DNA from: Platynereis dumerilii
Lineage: Eukaryota; Annelida; Polychaeta; Phyllodocida; Nereididae
Direction: 5' to 3'
Assembly (NCBI GenBank): GCA_026936325.1
Contig: JAPTHN010000256.1
Span: 124,001 to 188,000 of the forward strand
Length of the DNA stretch: 64,000 bases
Position numbers and translations under genes: made by a program. Below the pieces are notes generated by a model. It saw only the letters and a list, made by a program, of their open reading frames with translations, made no database searches and was not told the origin of the DNA. This document shows, in pieces, positions 43,661 through 56,411 of the stretch (its first letter is position 1; every line of letters begins with the position of its first letter).

Positions 43661-45929
43661 TTAAAAGTTGCCTTTCCATAAAATGTATTTCAAAAGAAAA
43701 ATTACGCTTATCTAAGAAAAACACTCCATATGAGAGCATTTTATTCATTTTCTATTAATCAAATAATTTTCTGACTTGGTTGCCATGCTAACCAAATTAC
43801 AAAAAACTCTCAACTGATTTTTCACTGAAACCGAAAGTTTCTAAAACTACTGAATTCAGGGATTAAAACGGTATGTAACTTATGTGGTCCTCTCTCGGGG
43901 TGAGCCAAATCCTGAAATAAAGCACTTTTTGAGGTCTGGCTCCCTGCCTAAATATATATATAACTGAAATTTAAATGTCAAAATCGATTGACATCTTCAG
44001 GTATGTCAGTAGAGTTAGTAGTTTTTGGACAGCATTATTGATCCATTTGTCGATGAAAAAATATATATAAAAATTGTTTTTCCCTTTTTAGCTTTGTCCT
44101 TTTTTGTAGATCCTACATTTAAAAATGTCTAAAAGAGAGACTATGTCTTAAAATCCTCTTATATACACATATGGCCTGGTGCACCCTGTGACTTTTTTTT
44201 TTAAGCAAAAAAATGTAGGTTTCTACGGTTTCCCAATATGATTTTGAGAGTAGTTAAGTATTGATATCTATTTGTGATGTTGTAATCTACATACGTTTCA
44301 AATTTCAGCCAAATCGGATGATTCAGACTTTTAAAAGATATTACACAAAACGTTAATGAAAAAGTGCTGAAAATGCATGATTTTGGCGTGATTTATTCAA
44401 AAACAACATTTTCTAAGGAAGAAAACAAAAAATAAAAGCCCACATTTTTTATAAATGTTGAATGTTATATCATTCAACCAGTAAATCTCTTTAGGGCAGA
44501 GGTATTTTGGTCATCTGATACTGAAAATTAGACACAGAAACAATGACTTTGCTGAATGACACAAATGAAGCCAAAATTCAACTTTTAGAAGTGTTGTCAT
44601 TCTTAGCAAGTAGGTGAAGAAGAAATGACAATAAGAAACCCAGTTCTGCAAATGAACGTTGCTTCCGCATTACTTTTAATCATAAAAATATTTGTTCACC
44701 ACCTCTAACTGACTTAATATCTGATAAATGCAACTTTTATAACATCACAATTTGAATGTCGCAACATAACGGTTGAAACTATTTGTAAGGTGAATTCCTA
44801 GCCAGTAAATGTTTTGGAAAGCCATAATCCCCAGCTGAGTTTCCTTGACCCACGCACTATTCATTGCATTTCAGATTTTTTAGATACTCAGAAAACGCGG
44901 CATACAGTACTGAAAAGTGTCCGAACCATAACTCCTCTCCTAGATGGCTATTGCTATCAGGTTTTAACAGGTCTGGTAACTTTTTGACACAAAACTAAAT
45001 ATACTGATCAAGTGTATTAATAATATTAGGCATTTTTAATAGGTAAAATGCCATCACAGGCTGTGAAAAGAGGTTGACTCTGAAGATTTTAAAATTTTGC
45101 ATGGGAGAGATGGTGAGCTTTGTTATATCATAAAACAGTCTTTTTGTTTATTATGCTGTTCAAATCTTTCGTATTCATAGTACATTTAATTTAGACTGTT
45201 TTAAATGAAAAGTAGATTTTTTTCAAAATTAATTAGCTTTCTATACCAGGCATACCTGCAGAACCTTTTCGTCTAGGAAATATAAATGACATGGTTGTAT
45301 GGGACATACTTTAGAAATTTTGAAAGATTCATTCATTATAATGAGTTTCGAAAGTATTTTTGATGAATAGTTGCTTGATCTTATGATATTTATCTATTCC
45401 TCAAAGACTCTCAATATTTTAATTACCAATTATTATTAGAATACACGGTTGGGATATCTCTATTCGGTCAATTCTTCATCAATATAAATAATATATACAT
45501 ATGTGAAATCAGTAGAAAAATTGCTTTTGAATGAATAGTAGGAAGCTATGGTTTTACGTTCTTTCACTTCAGTTCCGATGTTTTCAGTGGAGCAATTTGC
45601 TGCATATTTGTATCAATGTTCAACATTCTCTTCAAGTGAACGAAAAGATATTTTTCAGAATTATTCTGTTGCATTTCAACAAAAGATTCAAGTAATTCAA
45701 GAGACATAAAATGTAAATATTTTCATGCTACAAGAATTATAATTCAAATATATTAATTTTTCTAACAACTATTAAATAATCAAGGAGATCAAAGAATAAA
45801 TGAGATCAGGAAGTAATTTTAAAATCTTTTATTCCCTCAAAGATTAACAACCATGGGCCACAGTTCCCAACTGCGATTCATAAATCATCAATTTTACAAA
45901 TCTGGGCAAAAGAGCCCTATGTTTTAATA
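43661..45929. other. non-coding spacer, nothing recognised
   Basis: About 2.3 kb of AT-rich DNA without open frames of note, clear repeats or RNA-gene features. Confidence 0.4.
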
Positions 45930-46610
45930 ATTTAATTGGCCCCAGATTGATTTGCTAACCTTTGAGAAAATTTCACAATGTGTGTTTCAAAATTTCTAAC
46001 GTAACGTTTATACGTATCAGATCTCTGATTCCCCAGTACATGCAACTTCCAATCCTGAAATGGCTGCGAAAGTGTGGCGGCCGTGGTAGTGGCCCCCGCT
46101 CGTAATGAGTGCGCAGAATAAAGACCTTTGACACTGAATTCTTTATATAACTGTTGAATTCTAATTTTGTAAGAGGAACCATTTGACTAGTAACAAAAAG
46201 TGAATCGGATAAACTACATGAAGTAAGTGCATACCTACTTTTCAGATACTCTTTCATACAACATACAGCACAAACTTCAGTGAGAGAACAACCTACTGCT
46301 ACAGTAAACCCGTGAAGTGTAGTTTTTGATTTTGGTATTTTTAACGTCATAGAATTAAGTCCATCCATCTTGAAAAAGGAGACATGCGACAATGACAACT
46401 TTGGCAAACCTGAATCTGATTCCGGTAAGAGATACTCGTGGCTTCGCAGAGCTGCAAAGAACCCTAAAGTTAAAGCCACCCTATACATTTGGCCATCCAA
46501 ACCTGGAGGTGTAATTCTAAACATGTTACACAGTAAAGAATAGGTAATTGGATGTTTCTGAACCGGTGGAGGAGAAGCCTCCGCAATAGACTTTAGTGAC
46601 AATTAAATTC
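45930..46610 (-). pseudogene. Tyrosine-recombinase fossil, probably DIRS/Ngaro-type retroelement
   Basis: The minus strand carries a recognisable phage-integrase-like catalytic region (VALTLGFFAALRSHEYLLP near its start). The form resembles recombinases of DIRS/Ngaro retroelements more than the Crypton at 20.8 kb. No reverse transcriptase or terminal repeats are seen nearby. The element is incomplete and broken, and moderately old. Confidence 0.55.
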
Positions 46611-46769
46611 TTGGGGTCGAGATATCAGGAACAGCTGCCTGATTGTCTGTGAACATTTTGGAAGGCTATGGCCCACTACTCACCACTCACAACAACATGT
46701 TGACACTTCGAAGGCAAGCAGTAGACTGACTTTGCAGTGGCTGACCAACAGAGGGCCAAGTTAATAATA

Positions 46770-49457
46770 ATAATTACCAATAATATAGTTATATTAATAA
46801 TAATGTCAATATTATTAGAGTTACGTCACACGGACGTCAATCAAATTTTCAGGGAAGATGGATAGTCACTCAAAACGAAAAATTCCACTAAAAATTATTA
46901 CTTTGGACAATCCTGAATTGTAGCATTCAGGGGTTTTATTTATCAACCAATCAGATCGCTGTTTTCAAAATTCAAATGTCAATAAATGGGAATTCCCTTA
47001 CAATACCCTAGCAACTGGACCTGTAGAACAAGTTTTATGATTTTGACTACTGTGAATAATTATTTAGACCTTATTCATGAAGGTAACCAAGGAGTTCTAA
47101 GTCCGGGAAACCCCCCTTAGCAAGCTACTGTGCCCAATTCTCAGATGAATCTCACAACAGACAACAATTGAAAATGTCTGAATCGTGAAACAAACCCAGG
47201 ATTATCTCTTTTAGAATGCGGAGAACAATTTCAAAAAAGACACTAAGACAAAGAAGGGCAGTCGCTTAGTCCATCTATGCAGAAATTAGGGGGGGGGGTA
47301 AAAATTACCTACCATACCACAGCGCCATCTACAAAATGGAAAAATGCTAAATTTTGTCCAACTTTCAAAAACAAGGGCACTTAAACTACATTTTTAAGGG
47401 TAATTAATTTTTTTGTAGTTCAAGGATAACATCTTATTACATAAATTATAGGGTAAACATCACCGAACATGCACTAGCGCCACCTATAACATGCAAAACC
47501 ATTACATTTTTAGCGTTTGGAATACAGATATTCAACTACATAATGGCATTTTTTTGGGGGGGGGGAGTGGTACGCTGATGCGGGGGGGGGGGAATTCACA
47601 AATGGGGACATCAGGCGGGCATTGTGGGTAAATCGGTGGGGGGGGGGGCGTACATGGACATCAAACTGCAACAAGTACCAGGTGTTACACGCTAAGGTGG
47701 AGCTTCGTAAAAGGCTACTTTTGGAAAACTGGCCACAATTCAAAATCTTTCCCTCTTAGGGTATCAATTTTTTTTAATAGACATATGAACCCAACTACTG
47801 TGCATCTTTTGCCGCCATTCCTAGGCTTCTAACCAGTTTCTCAAGGATGTTAGAATATTTCTTAGAAAAAATGAAAAAAGGAGATTTTATCTATATCTTG
47901 AGTTACAAAATGGATTGATTTAGCTGTTCTTCCTGTGAATGATTGCTCTGTTTGTCCTCTTTACTAATATAATGAAAAATTTTACCTCGGAATCTCCATG
48001 TAGATATTGGCCACTAGGGGGCGCTTCGACATACCATATTTAAAAATCAGCAACTCAGTAATTGTTAGAGCTAAAATTTCCAAATCTGATAGAGGCAACA
48101 ACACCCATTTTGATTCTTTTCTGCATATTTTCATCAACATCCCCGTTGCGGTTTTTTGATTATTGAAGAAATTGCGAAATGCACGTTTTTCGCTCTTTTC
48201 CTCATAGCGTCGCAGTCGATTATAGTACCGACGTGGAAAAAGTGCAGCTATGCTCCGTTTGTAATGAATTTTTATGTTGAGGTAGTTTTTAAATTTCAAA
48301 TGCAGTTTAAAATTTTTTTACCCCTCATTTTTGACATTCTTTGGGTTGCAGAATGCATAAGTAGGGGAATCATTCAAGTTTCACCAACCATATTTTTTTT
48401 TCACCCAGTCGTTTTGTTTTGGCAGCAGGTTCATGCAATATCAAAGGATTTTCTTTAAAACTTTTTCCAATAAATTTTTTTTGAAAAAACCTTTTTACAC
48501 CATTGGCATGTATAGCTCTTTTAGAAATTAGCAAAATTTATGCCACAAAAAGATGAAGAAGTAAAGTGTCATGGGAGTGGTTAAAACCAGATGCTGATAT
48601 CTCTTCTATTTTATGAGATATTGGCATTTTCGTGCAAAATTTTGGCAAAAAGTGTTGGACTCTATTTTTTTTTTTTTTTGGAAACAAAAAGATAATTCTA
48701 TCTATTGCTGTGTTATGTAACCAACCCCCCCTCATTACTCTCACTGTTCACTCTTTGTAACCAGTAATCATCTCACCATCTTTTTTCAATCAAAGTAATT
48801 CCATGTAAACTTTTTTTTTGCCTCCTTTCTTTGCATCCGTGACATTTAGCTTGCATTGTACTTAGAATTAATCTCTTTTGGCAGCCGCAACAATGTCACC
48901 TTCAAGGTATATTAGTTTTGATGGGGGGGGGGGGGGGGCTAGCTCAGTGGTTGCATGCTGGGGATGCCAATCGCTGGGTCCCGGTTTCGAAACCAGCTCT
49001 TGCAGGGTCAACCGGACTATTGCTGGGCGGGTCTGTCAATCGTCTGTCGCCTCATTACTGTGTCCCTCTCCTGTTCTAATTAGGCTACCAAGTGCACAAA
49101 TACCGGACGTAAAGCGCCAATAATCCAGCGGGGGCTAGCGGGGGCTAGCGTGGGCTAGCGGGGGCTAGCGGGGCTAGCGGGGGCTAGCGGGGGCTAGCGG
49201 GGACTAGCGGGGGCTAGCGGGGGCTAGCGGGGGCTAGCGGGGGCTAGCGGGATGCAAGTGGGGGTTAGCGGGGGCTAGTGGGAGGCAAGTGGGACAAGAC
49301 TGGTATAAGCGGGGGCAAGTGGGGTGCAAGCTGGGGCAAGTGGGGGCTAGCGGGTGGCAAGTGGGGGGAAGCAGGGGGCAAAGAGGGGTAAAGTGGGGGG
49401 TAGCTGATATTACGGGAATAAGAAAAGGGAGCGGGGGGTGTATCCTGTCATGAGGCC
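46770..49457 (+). repeat. Macrosatellite unit R0, first right-array unit, divergent
   Basis: Orientation is opposite to L1-L4. It is more diverged from R1-R5 than these are from each other and has an extra block at about 47380-47670 (with three long G runs). The right end is a G-rich repeat made of more regular GGGGGCTAGC units (49127-49400) that has lost its left inverted end but keeps the right one (GGTGTATCCTGTCATGAGGCC ends 49457). Confidence 0.8.
48937..49127 (+). repeat. tRNA-derived SINE in unit R0
   Basis: TAGCTCAGTGGTTGCATG (intact A box) at about 48940; the B-box region reads GGTTTCGAAACC. It ends CGGACGTAAAGCGCCAATAA and runs directly into the G-rich units. Confidence 0.8.
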
Positions 49458-50679
49458 TCCCATTGATGAGCCGTCAGTTCAATCCGTAAAGCTTTTCAGG
49501 GTGCTAAATTTTGACCCAAGTGCTATAATCTATCTACAATTTTTCAAATTTTTTAATTCTGATAACCAATTTGTGCTTATTTTTTATAATTGGGTCTTTT
49601 ATGCAGATTCCAACGACGTTTAGATCATAAAGATTGGAAACAAAAAGATAATTCCATGTATTGCTGTGTTATGTTACCCCCCCCCCAATTACTCTCACTG
49701 TTCACTCTTTGTAACCAGCAATCAACTCACCATCTTTTTTCAATCAAAGTAATTCCATGTAAACTTTTTTTTTGCCTCCTTTCTTTGCATCCGTGACATT
49801 TAGCTTGCATTGTACTTAGAATTAATCTCTTTTGGCAGCCGCAACAATGTCACCTTCAGGTATGTTAGTTTTGATGGGGGGGGGGCTAGCTCTGTTTTTG
49901 CATGCTGGGGATGCCAATCGCTGGGTCCAGGGTTCGAAACCAGCTCTTGCAGGGTCAACCGGACTATTGCTGGGCGGGTCTGTCAATCGTCCGTCGCCTC
50001 ATTGCTGTGTCCTACTCCTGTTCTAATTAGGCTACCAAGTGCACAAATACCGGACGTAAAGCGCCAATAATCCATCCTTTTCTTAATTGTGAAATATTGA
50101 GGTTTGATGGTCAAATTTTCATTCCATTTTAGGCCTTTGAATAACTTTTGTGTGAATTTCATGCCCTGAGTGAAAGATGTGTCACAGTGCCTGGACCGGG
50201 CTCAACCAAATTTTTTTTTTTTTTTGTCGAGACTTGGAACTAGATAGCACTTTTTTTTACCAAAAAGGCCTCATGACAGGATACACCCCCAACCCTACGG
50301 GGTAAAACTAACATAAGAAAATGTTATTTGGGGTAACTGAGGGGAAAGATGGGGTAATTGGGGGAATGTAGGAGGTTATGTGGGGCAAGTGGGGGTAAGC
50401 GGAGGGCAAGAGGGGGTAAGTGGGGGTAAGCAGGGGCAAGCGAGAGGCAAGTGGGGGTAAGTGGGGCTAGCAGGAGGCAAGTGAGGGTTAGCGGGGGCTA
50501 GTGGGAGGCAAGTGGGACAAGACTGGGATAAGCGGGGGCGAGTGGGGTGCAAGCGGGGGCAAGTGGGGGCTAGCAGGTGGCAAGTGGGGGAAGCAGGGGG
50601 CAAAGAGGGGGTAAAGTGGGGGTAGCTGATATTATGGGAATAAGAAAAGGGAGCGGGAGGTGTATCCTGTCCTGAGGCC
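49458..50679 (+). repeat. Macrosatellite unit with ~1.6-kb internal deletion
   Basis: After ATCATAAAGATTGG (49638) the sequence jumps to AAACAAAAAGATAATTCC, omitting the middle of the unit. The SINE (49886-50074) and a complete G-rich element (50266-50679) remain. Confidence 0.85.
50266..50679 (+). mobile_element. G-rich minisatellite element, complete copy
   Basis: AGGCCTCATGACAGGATACA to GTATCCTGTCCTGAGGCC. Core units are GGGGGTAAGC, GGGGCAAGT, GGGGGCTAGC and relatives. The + strand has many runs of 3-5 G and is a strong G-quadruplex candidate. Confidence 0.85.
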
Positions 50680-53546
50680 TCCCATTGATGAGCCGTCAGT
50701 TCAATCCGTACAGCTTTTCAGGGTGCTAAATTTTGACCTTAGTGCTATAATCTAGCTACATTTTTTCAAATTTTTTACTTCAGATAATCGATTTGTGCTT
50801 ATTTTTTTTAATTGGGTCTTTTATGCAGATTCCAACAGCGTTTAGATCATAAAGATTGGTTGAACAGAAGCTGAGATATGCTCCGTTTTCCATCACCAAG
50901 TCTGATTCTCTCTATCTATATTATTGATTCGGTCGACTTTATTACCAATAATATAGTTATATTAATAATAATGTCAATATTAGTAGAGTTACGGTACACG
51001 TAGTTTATCAAATTTTCAGGGAAGATGGATTGTCACTCAAAGCGAAAAATTCTACAAAAAATTATTACATTGGAAAATTATGAATTGTTGAATTCAGGGG
51101 TTTTATTTATCAGCCAATCAGATTGCTGCTTTCAAAATTCAAATGTCAATAAACGGGAATTCCTTGCGATTCCCTAGCAACTGGACCTGTAGAACAAGTT
51201 TTATGATGTTGACTGCTTTGAATAATTATTTAGACCTCATTCATAAAGGTAACCAAGGAATTCTGTGGCTCCAAGTCTGGGAACCCCCCCCCCCCCCAGC
51301 CCAGCAAGCTATTGTGCCCAATTCTGAGATGAATCTCATAATTAGGCAATTGAAAATGTTTGAATTGTTTAAAAATGACAGTAACATAAAGAAGGGAAAT
51401 TGCTCAGTCCATCTATGCAGAAATTGGGGGGGAGGCATAAAATTTACCAATCATGCCACAGCGCCACCTATAACATGTAACAAGTACTAGGAGTTGCACG
51501 CTTAGATGGGGCTTTGTAAAACGCTACTTTTGGAAAAATGGTCACAATTCAAAATCTTTCCCTCTTAGGGTATGAATGTTCTTTGATTGACATATGAACC
51601 CAACTACAGTGCATCTTTTGCTGCCATTTCCAGGCTTCTAACCAGTTTCCTAAAGATTTTAGAATATTTCATACAAAAATTCAAAAAAGGAGGTTTTATC
51701 TATTTTTTGAATTACAAAATGCATTGACTTAGCTGTTCTTCTTGTGAGTGATTGGTCTGTTGGTCCTCTTTACTAATATAGTGAAACATTTTACCTCGGA
51801 ATCTCCATGTAGATTTTGGCCACTAGGGGCTCTTCAACATACCATATTTAAAAATCAGTAACTCGGTAACTATTAAAGCTAAAATTTCCAAATCTGACAG
51901 AGGCAACATGACACATTTGAAGTCTTTTCTGACAAATTTTCGTCAAAATCTCCGTTGCGGTTTTTAAGTTATTGAAGAAATTGCGAAAAGCACGTTTTTC
52001 ACTCTTTTCCTCATAGCGTCGCAGTCGATTATAGTACCGGCGTGGAAAAAGTGCAGCTATGCTTCGTTTGTAATGAACTTTCATGTTCAGGTACATTTTA
52101 AATTCCAAGAAAGTTTAAAATTTTTTTACCCCTCATTTTTGACATTTTTTGGGTGGCAAAATGCATAAGTTGGGGAATCGTTCAAGTTTCGCAAACCATA
52201 TTTTTTTTCAACCAGTCGTTTTGTTTTGGGACCAGGTTTATGGAATATCAAAGGGTTTTCTTTAAAACTTTTTCCAATAAAATTTTTGTGAAAAAACTTT
52301 TTTACATCATTGGCATGTATTGCTCTTTGAGAAATTTGCAAAATTTATGGCACAAAAAGATGAAGAAACAAAGTGTCATCGGAGTGGCAAAAACCAGATG
52401 CTGATATCTCTTCTAATTTATGAGATATAGGCGTTTTCGTGCAAAATTTTTGCAAAAAGTGTTGGACTCTATATTTTTTTTTTTTTTTTTTTTTTTTGAA
52501 ACAAAAAGATAATTCCATGTATTGCTGTGTTATGTTACCCCCCCCCCCCCAATTACTCTCACTGTTCACTCTTTGTAACCAGCAATCAACTCACCATCTT
52601 TTTTCAATCAAAGTAATTCCATGTAAACTTTTTTTTTGCCTCCTTTCTTTGCATCCGTGACATTTAGCTTGCATTGTACTTAGAATTAATCTCTTTTGGC
52701 AGCCGCAACAATGTCACCTTCAAGGTATGTTAGTTTTGATAGGGGGGGGGGCTAGCTCAGTTTTTGCATGCTGGGGATGCCAATCGCTGGGTCCAGGGTT
52801 CGAAACCAGCTCTTGCAGGGTCAACCGGACTATTGCTGGGCGGGTCTGTCAATCGTCCGTCGCCTCATTGCTGTGTCCTACTCCTGTTCTAATTAGGCTA
52901 CCAAGTGCACAAATACCGGACGTAAAGAGCCAATAATCCATCCTTTTCTTAATTGTGAAATATTGAGGTTTGATGGTCAAATTTTCATTCCATTTTAGGC
53001 CTTTGAATAACTTTTGTGTGAATTTCATGCCCTGAGTGAAAGATGTGTCACAGTGCCTGGACCGGGCTCAACCAAATTTTTTTTTTTTTTGTCGAGACTT
53101 GGAACTAGATAGCACTTTTTTTACCAAAAAGGCCTCATGACAGGATACACCCCCAACCCTACGGGGTAAAACAAACATAAGAAAATGTTATTTGGGGGGG
53201 TAACTGAGGGGAAAGATGGGGTAATTGGGGGAATGTAGGAGGTTATGTGGGGCAAGTGGGGGTAAGCGGAGGGCAAGAGGGGGTAAGTGGGGGTAAGCAG
53301 GGGCAAGCGAGAGGCAAGTGGGGGTAAGTGGGGCTAGCAGGAGGCAAGTGAGGGTTAGCGGGGGCTAGTGGGAGGCAAGTGGGACAAGACTGGGATAAGC
53401 GGGGGCGAGTGGGGTGCAAGCGGGGCAAGTGGGGGCTAGCAGGTGGCAAGTGGGGGAAGCAGGGGGCAAAGAGGGGGTAAAGTGGGGGGTAGCTGATATT
53501 ATGGGAATAAGAAAAGGGAGCGGGAGGTGTATCCTGTCCTGAGGCC
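50680..53546 (+). repeat. Macrosatellite unit R1 (2,867 bp)
   Basis: First of the almost identical units. Order: GTCAGTTCAATCCGTACAGC block, TCGGTCGACTTTATTACC, C run at 51286, GTGGAAAAAGTGCAGC segment, T run at 52472, C run at 52539, SINE (52751-52943), T run, G-rich element (53130-53546). Confidence 0.9.
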
Positions 53547-56411
53547 TCCCATTGATGAGCCGTCAGTTCAATCCGTACAGCTTTTCAGGGTGCTAAATTT
53601 TGACCTTAGTGCTATAATCTAGCTACATTTTTTCAAATTTTTTACTTCAGATAATCGATTTGTGCTTATTTTTTATAATTGGGTCTTTTATGCAGATTCC
53701 AACAGCGTTTAGATCATAAAGATTGGTTGAACAGAAGCTGAGATATGCTCCGTTTTCCATCACCAAGTCTGATTCTCTCTATCTATATTATTGATTCGGT
53801 CGACTTTATTACCAATAATATAGTTATATTAATAATAATGTCAATATTAGTAGAGTTACGGTACACGTACGTTTATCAAATTTTCAGGGAAGATGGATTG
53901 TCACTCAAAGCGAAAAATTCTACAAAAAATTATTACATTGGAAAATTATGAATTGTTGAATTCAGGGGTTTTATTTATCAGCCAATTAGATTGCTGCTTT
54001 CAAAATTCAAATGTCAATAAACGGGAATTCCCTTGCGATTCCCTAGCAACTGGACCTGTAGAACAAGTTTTATGATGTTGACTGCTTTGAATAATTATTT
54101 AGACCTCATTCATAAAGGTAACCAAGGAATTCTGTGGCTCCAAGTCTGGGAACCCCCCCCCCCCAGCCCAGCAAGCTATTGTGCCCAATTCTGAGATGAA
54201 TCTCATAATTAGGCAATTGAAAATGTTTGAATTGTTTAAAAATGACAGTAACATAAAGAAGGGAAATTGCTCAGTCCATCTATGCAGAAATTGGGGGGGA
54301 GGCATAAAATTTGCCAACCATGCCACAGCGCCACCTATAACATGTAACAAGTACCAGGAGTTGCAACGCTTAGATGGGGCTTTGTAAAACGCTACTTTTG
54401 GAAAAATGGTCACAATTCAAAATCTTTCCCTCTTAGGGTATGAATGTTTTTTGATAGACATATGAACCCAACTACAGTGCATCTTTTGCTGCCATTTCCA
54501 GGCTTCTAACCAGTTTCCTAAAGATTTTAGAATATTTCATACAAAAATTCAAAAAAGGAGGTTTTATCTATTTTTTGAATTACAAAATGCATTGACTTAG
54601 CTGTTCTTCTTGTGAGTGATTGGTCTGTTGGTCCTCTTTACTAATATAGTGAAACATTTTACCTCGGAATCTCCATGTAGATTTTGGCCACTAGGGGCTC
54701 TTCAACATACCATATTTAAAAATCAGTAACTCGGTAACTATTAAAGCTAAATTTCCAAATCTGACAGAGGCAACATGACACATTTGAAGTCTTTTCTGAC
54801 AAATTTTCGTCAAAATCTCCGTTGCGGTTTTTAAGTTATTGAAGAAATTGCGAAAAGCACGTTTTTCACTCTTTTCCTCATAGCGTCGCAGTCGATTATA
54901 GTACCGGCGTGGAAAAAGTGCAGCTATGCTTCGTTTGTAATGAACTTTCATGTTCAGGTACATTTTAAATTCCAAAGAAAGTTTAAAATTTTTTTACCCC
55001 TCATTTTTGACATTTTTTGGGTGGCAAAATGCATAAGTTGGGGAATCGTTCAAGTTTCGCAAACCATATTTTTTTTCAACCAGCCGTTTTGTTTTGGGAC
55101 CAGGTTTATGGAATATCAAAGGGTTTTCTTTAAAACTTTTTCCAATAAAATTTTTGTGAAAAAACTTTTTTACATCATTGGCATGTATTGCTCTTTGAGA
55201 AATTTGCAAAATTTATGGCACAAAAGATGAAGAAACAAAGTGTCATCGGAGTGGCAAAACCAGATGCTGATATCTCTTCTAATTTATGAGATATAGGCGT
55301 TTTCGTGCAAAATTTTTGCAAAAAGTGTTGGACTCTATATTTTTTTTTTTTTTTTTTTTTTTTTGAAACAAAAAGATAATTCCATGTATTGCTGTGTTAT
55401 GTTACCCCCCCCAATAACTCTCACTGTTCACTCTTTGTAACCAGCAATCAACTCACCATCTTTTTTCAATCAAAGTAATTCCATGTAAACTTTTTTTTTG
55501 CCTCCTTTCTTTGCATCCGTGACATTTAGCTTGCATTGTACTTAGAATTAATCTCTTTTGGCAGCCGCAACAATGTCACCTTCAAGGTATGTTAGTTTTG
55601 ATGGGGGGGGGGGGGGGCTAGCTCAGTTTTTGCATGCTGGGGATGCCAATCGCTGGGTCCAGGGTTCGAAACCAGCTCTTGCAGGGTCAACCGGACTATT
55701 GCTGGGCGGGTCTGTCAATCGTCCGTCGCCTCATTGCTGTGTCCTACTCCTGTTCTAATTAGGCTACCAAGTGCACAAATACCGGACGTAAAGCGCCAAT
55801 AATCCATCCTTTTCTTAATTGTGAAATATTGAGGTTTGATGGTCAAATTTTCATTCCATTTTAGGCCTTTGAATAACTTTTGTGTGAATTTCATGCCCTG
55901 AGTGAAAGATGTGTCACAGTGCCTGGACCGGGCTCAACCAAATTTTTTTTTTTTTTGTCGAGACTTGGAACTAGATAGCACTTTTTTTACCAAAAAGGCC
56001 TCATGACAGGATACACCCCCAACCCTACGGGGTAAAACAAACATAAGAAAATGTTATTTGGGGGTAACTGAGGGGAAAGATGGGGTAATTGGGGGAATGT
56101 AGGAGGTTATGTGGGGCAAGTGGGGGTAAGCGGAGGGCAAGAGGGGGTAAGTGGGGGTAAGCAGGGGCAAGCGAGAGGCAAGTGGGGGTAAGTGGGGCTA
56201 GCAGGAGGCAAGTGAGGGTTAGCGGGGGCTAGTGGGAGGCAAGTGGGACAAGACTGGGATAAGCGGGGGCGAGTGGGGTGCAAGCGGGGGCAAGTGGGGG
56301 CTAGCAGGTGGCAAGTGGGGGAAGCAGGGGGCAAAGAGGGGGTAAAGTGGGGGGTAGCTGATATTATGGGAATAAGAAAAGGGAGCGGGAGGTGTATCCT
56401 GTCCTGAGGCC
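53547..56411 (+). repeat. Macrosatellite unit R2 (2,865 bp)
   Basis: Differs from R1 by scattered single bases and homopolymer lengths. SINE at about 55617-55807, G-rich element at 55996-56411. Confidence 0.9.

Noticed and set aside
49127-49457. Telomeric or subtelomeric G-strand repeat
   Set aside because: The unit is about 10 bp (GGGGGCTAGC), not TTAGGG-like, and is embedded in internal repeat units bounded by inverted ends.
50376-50603. Pro/Leu/Cys-rich open frames on the C-rich strand of the G-rich element (also 33232, 53243, 56107, 58891, 61841)
   Set aside because: They are the 10-bp minisatellite translated; no start context, domain or splice evidence.
51848-52108. 86-codon open frame kept in almost every macrosatellite unit, both arrays (e.g. 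34522, 36988, 57579, 60446, 63312)
   Set aside because: Comparing L1 with R1 by eye gives roughly 14 amino-acid-changing against about 5 silent base differences, close to neutral expectation. The right-array copies do not start with ATG, and neighbouring frames are open too. It reflects repeat identity, not protein selection.
55617-55807. tRNA gene in each macrosatellite unit
   Set aside because: A and B boxes are present, but no cloverleaf with a proper anticodon arm and acceptor stem could be drawn, and a non-tRNA body follows. It is a SINE.
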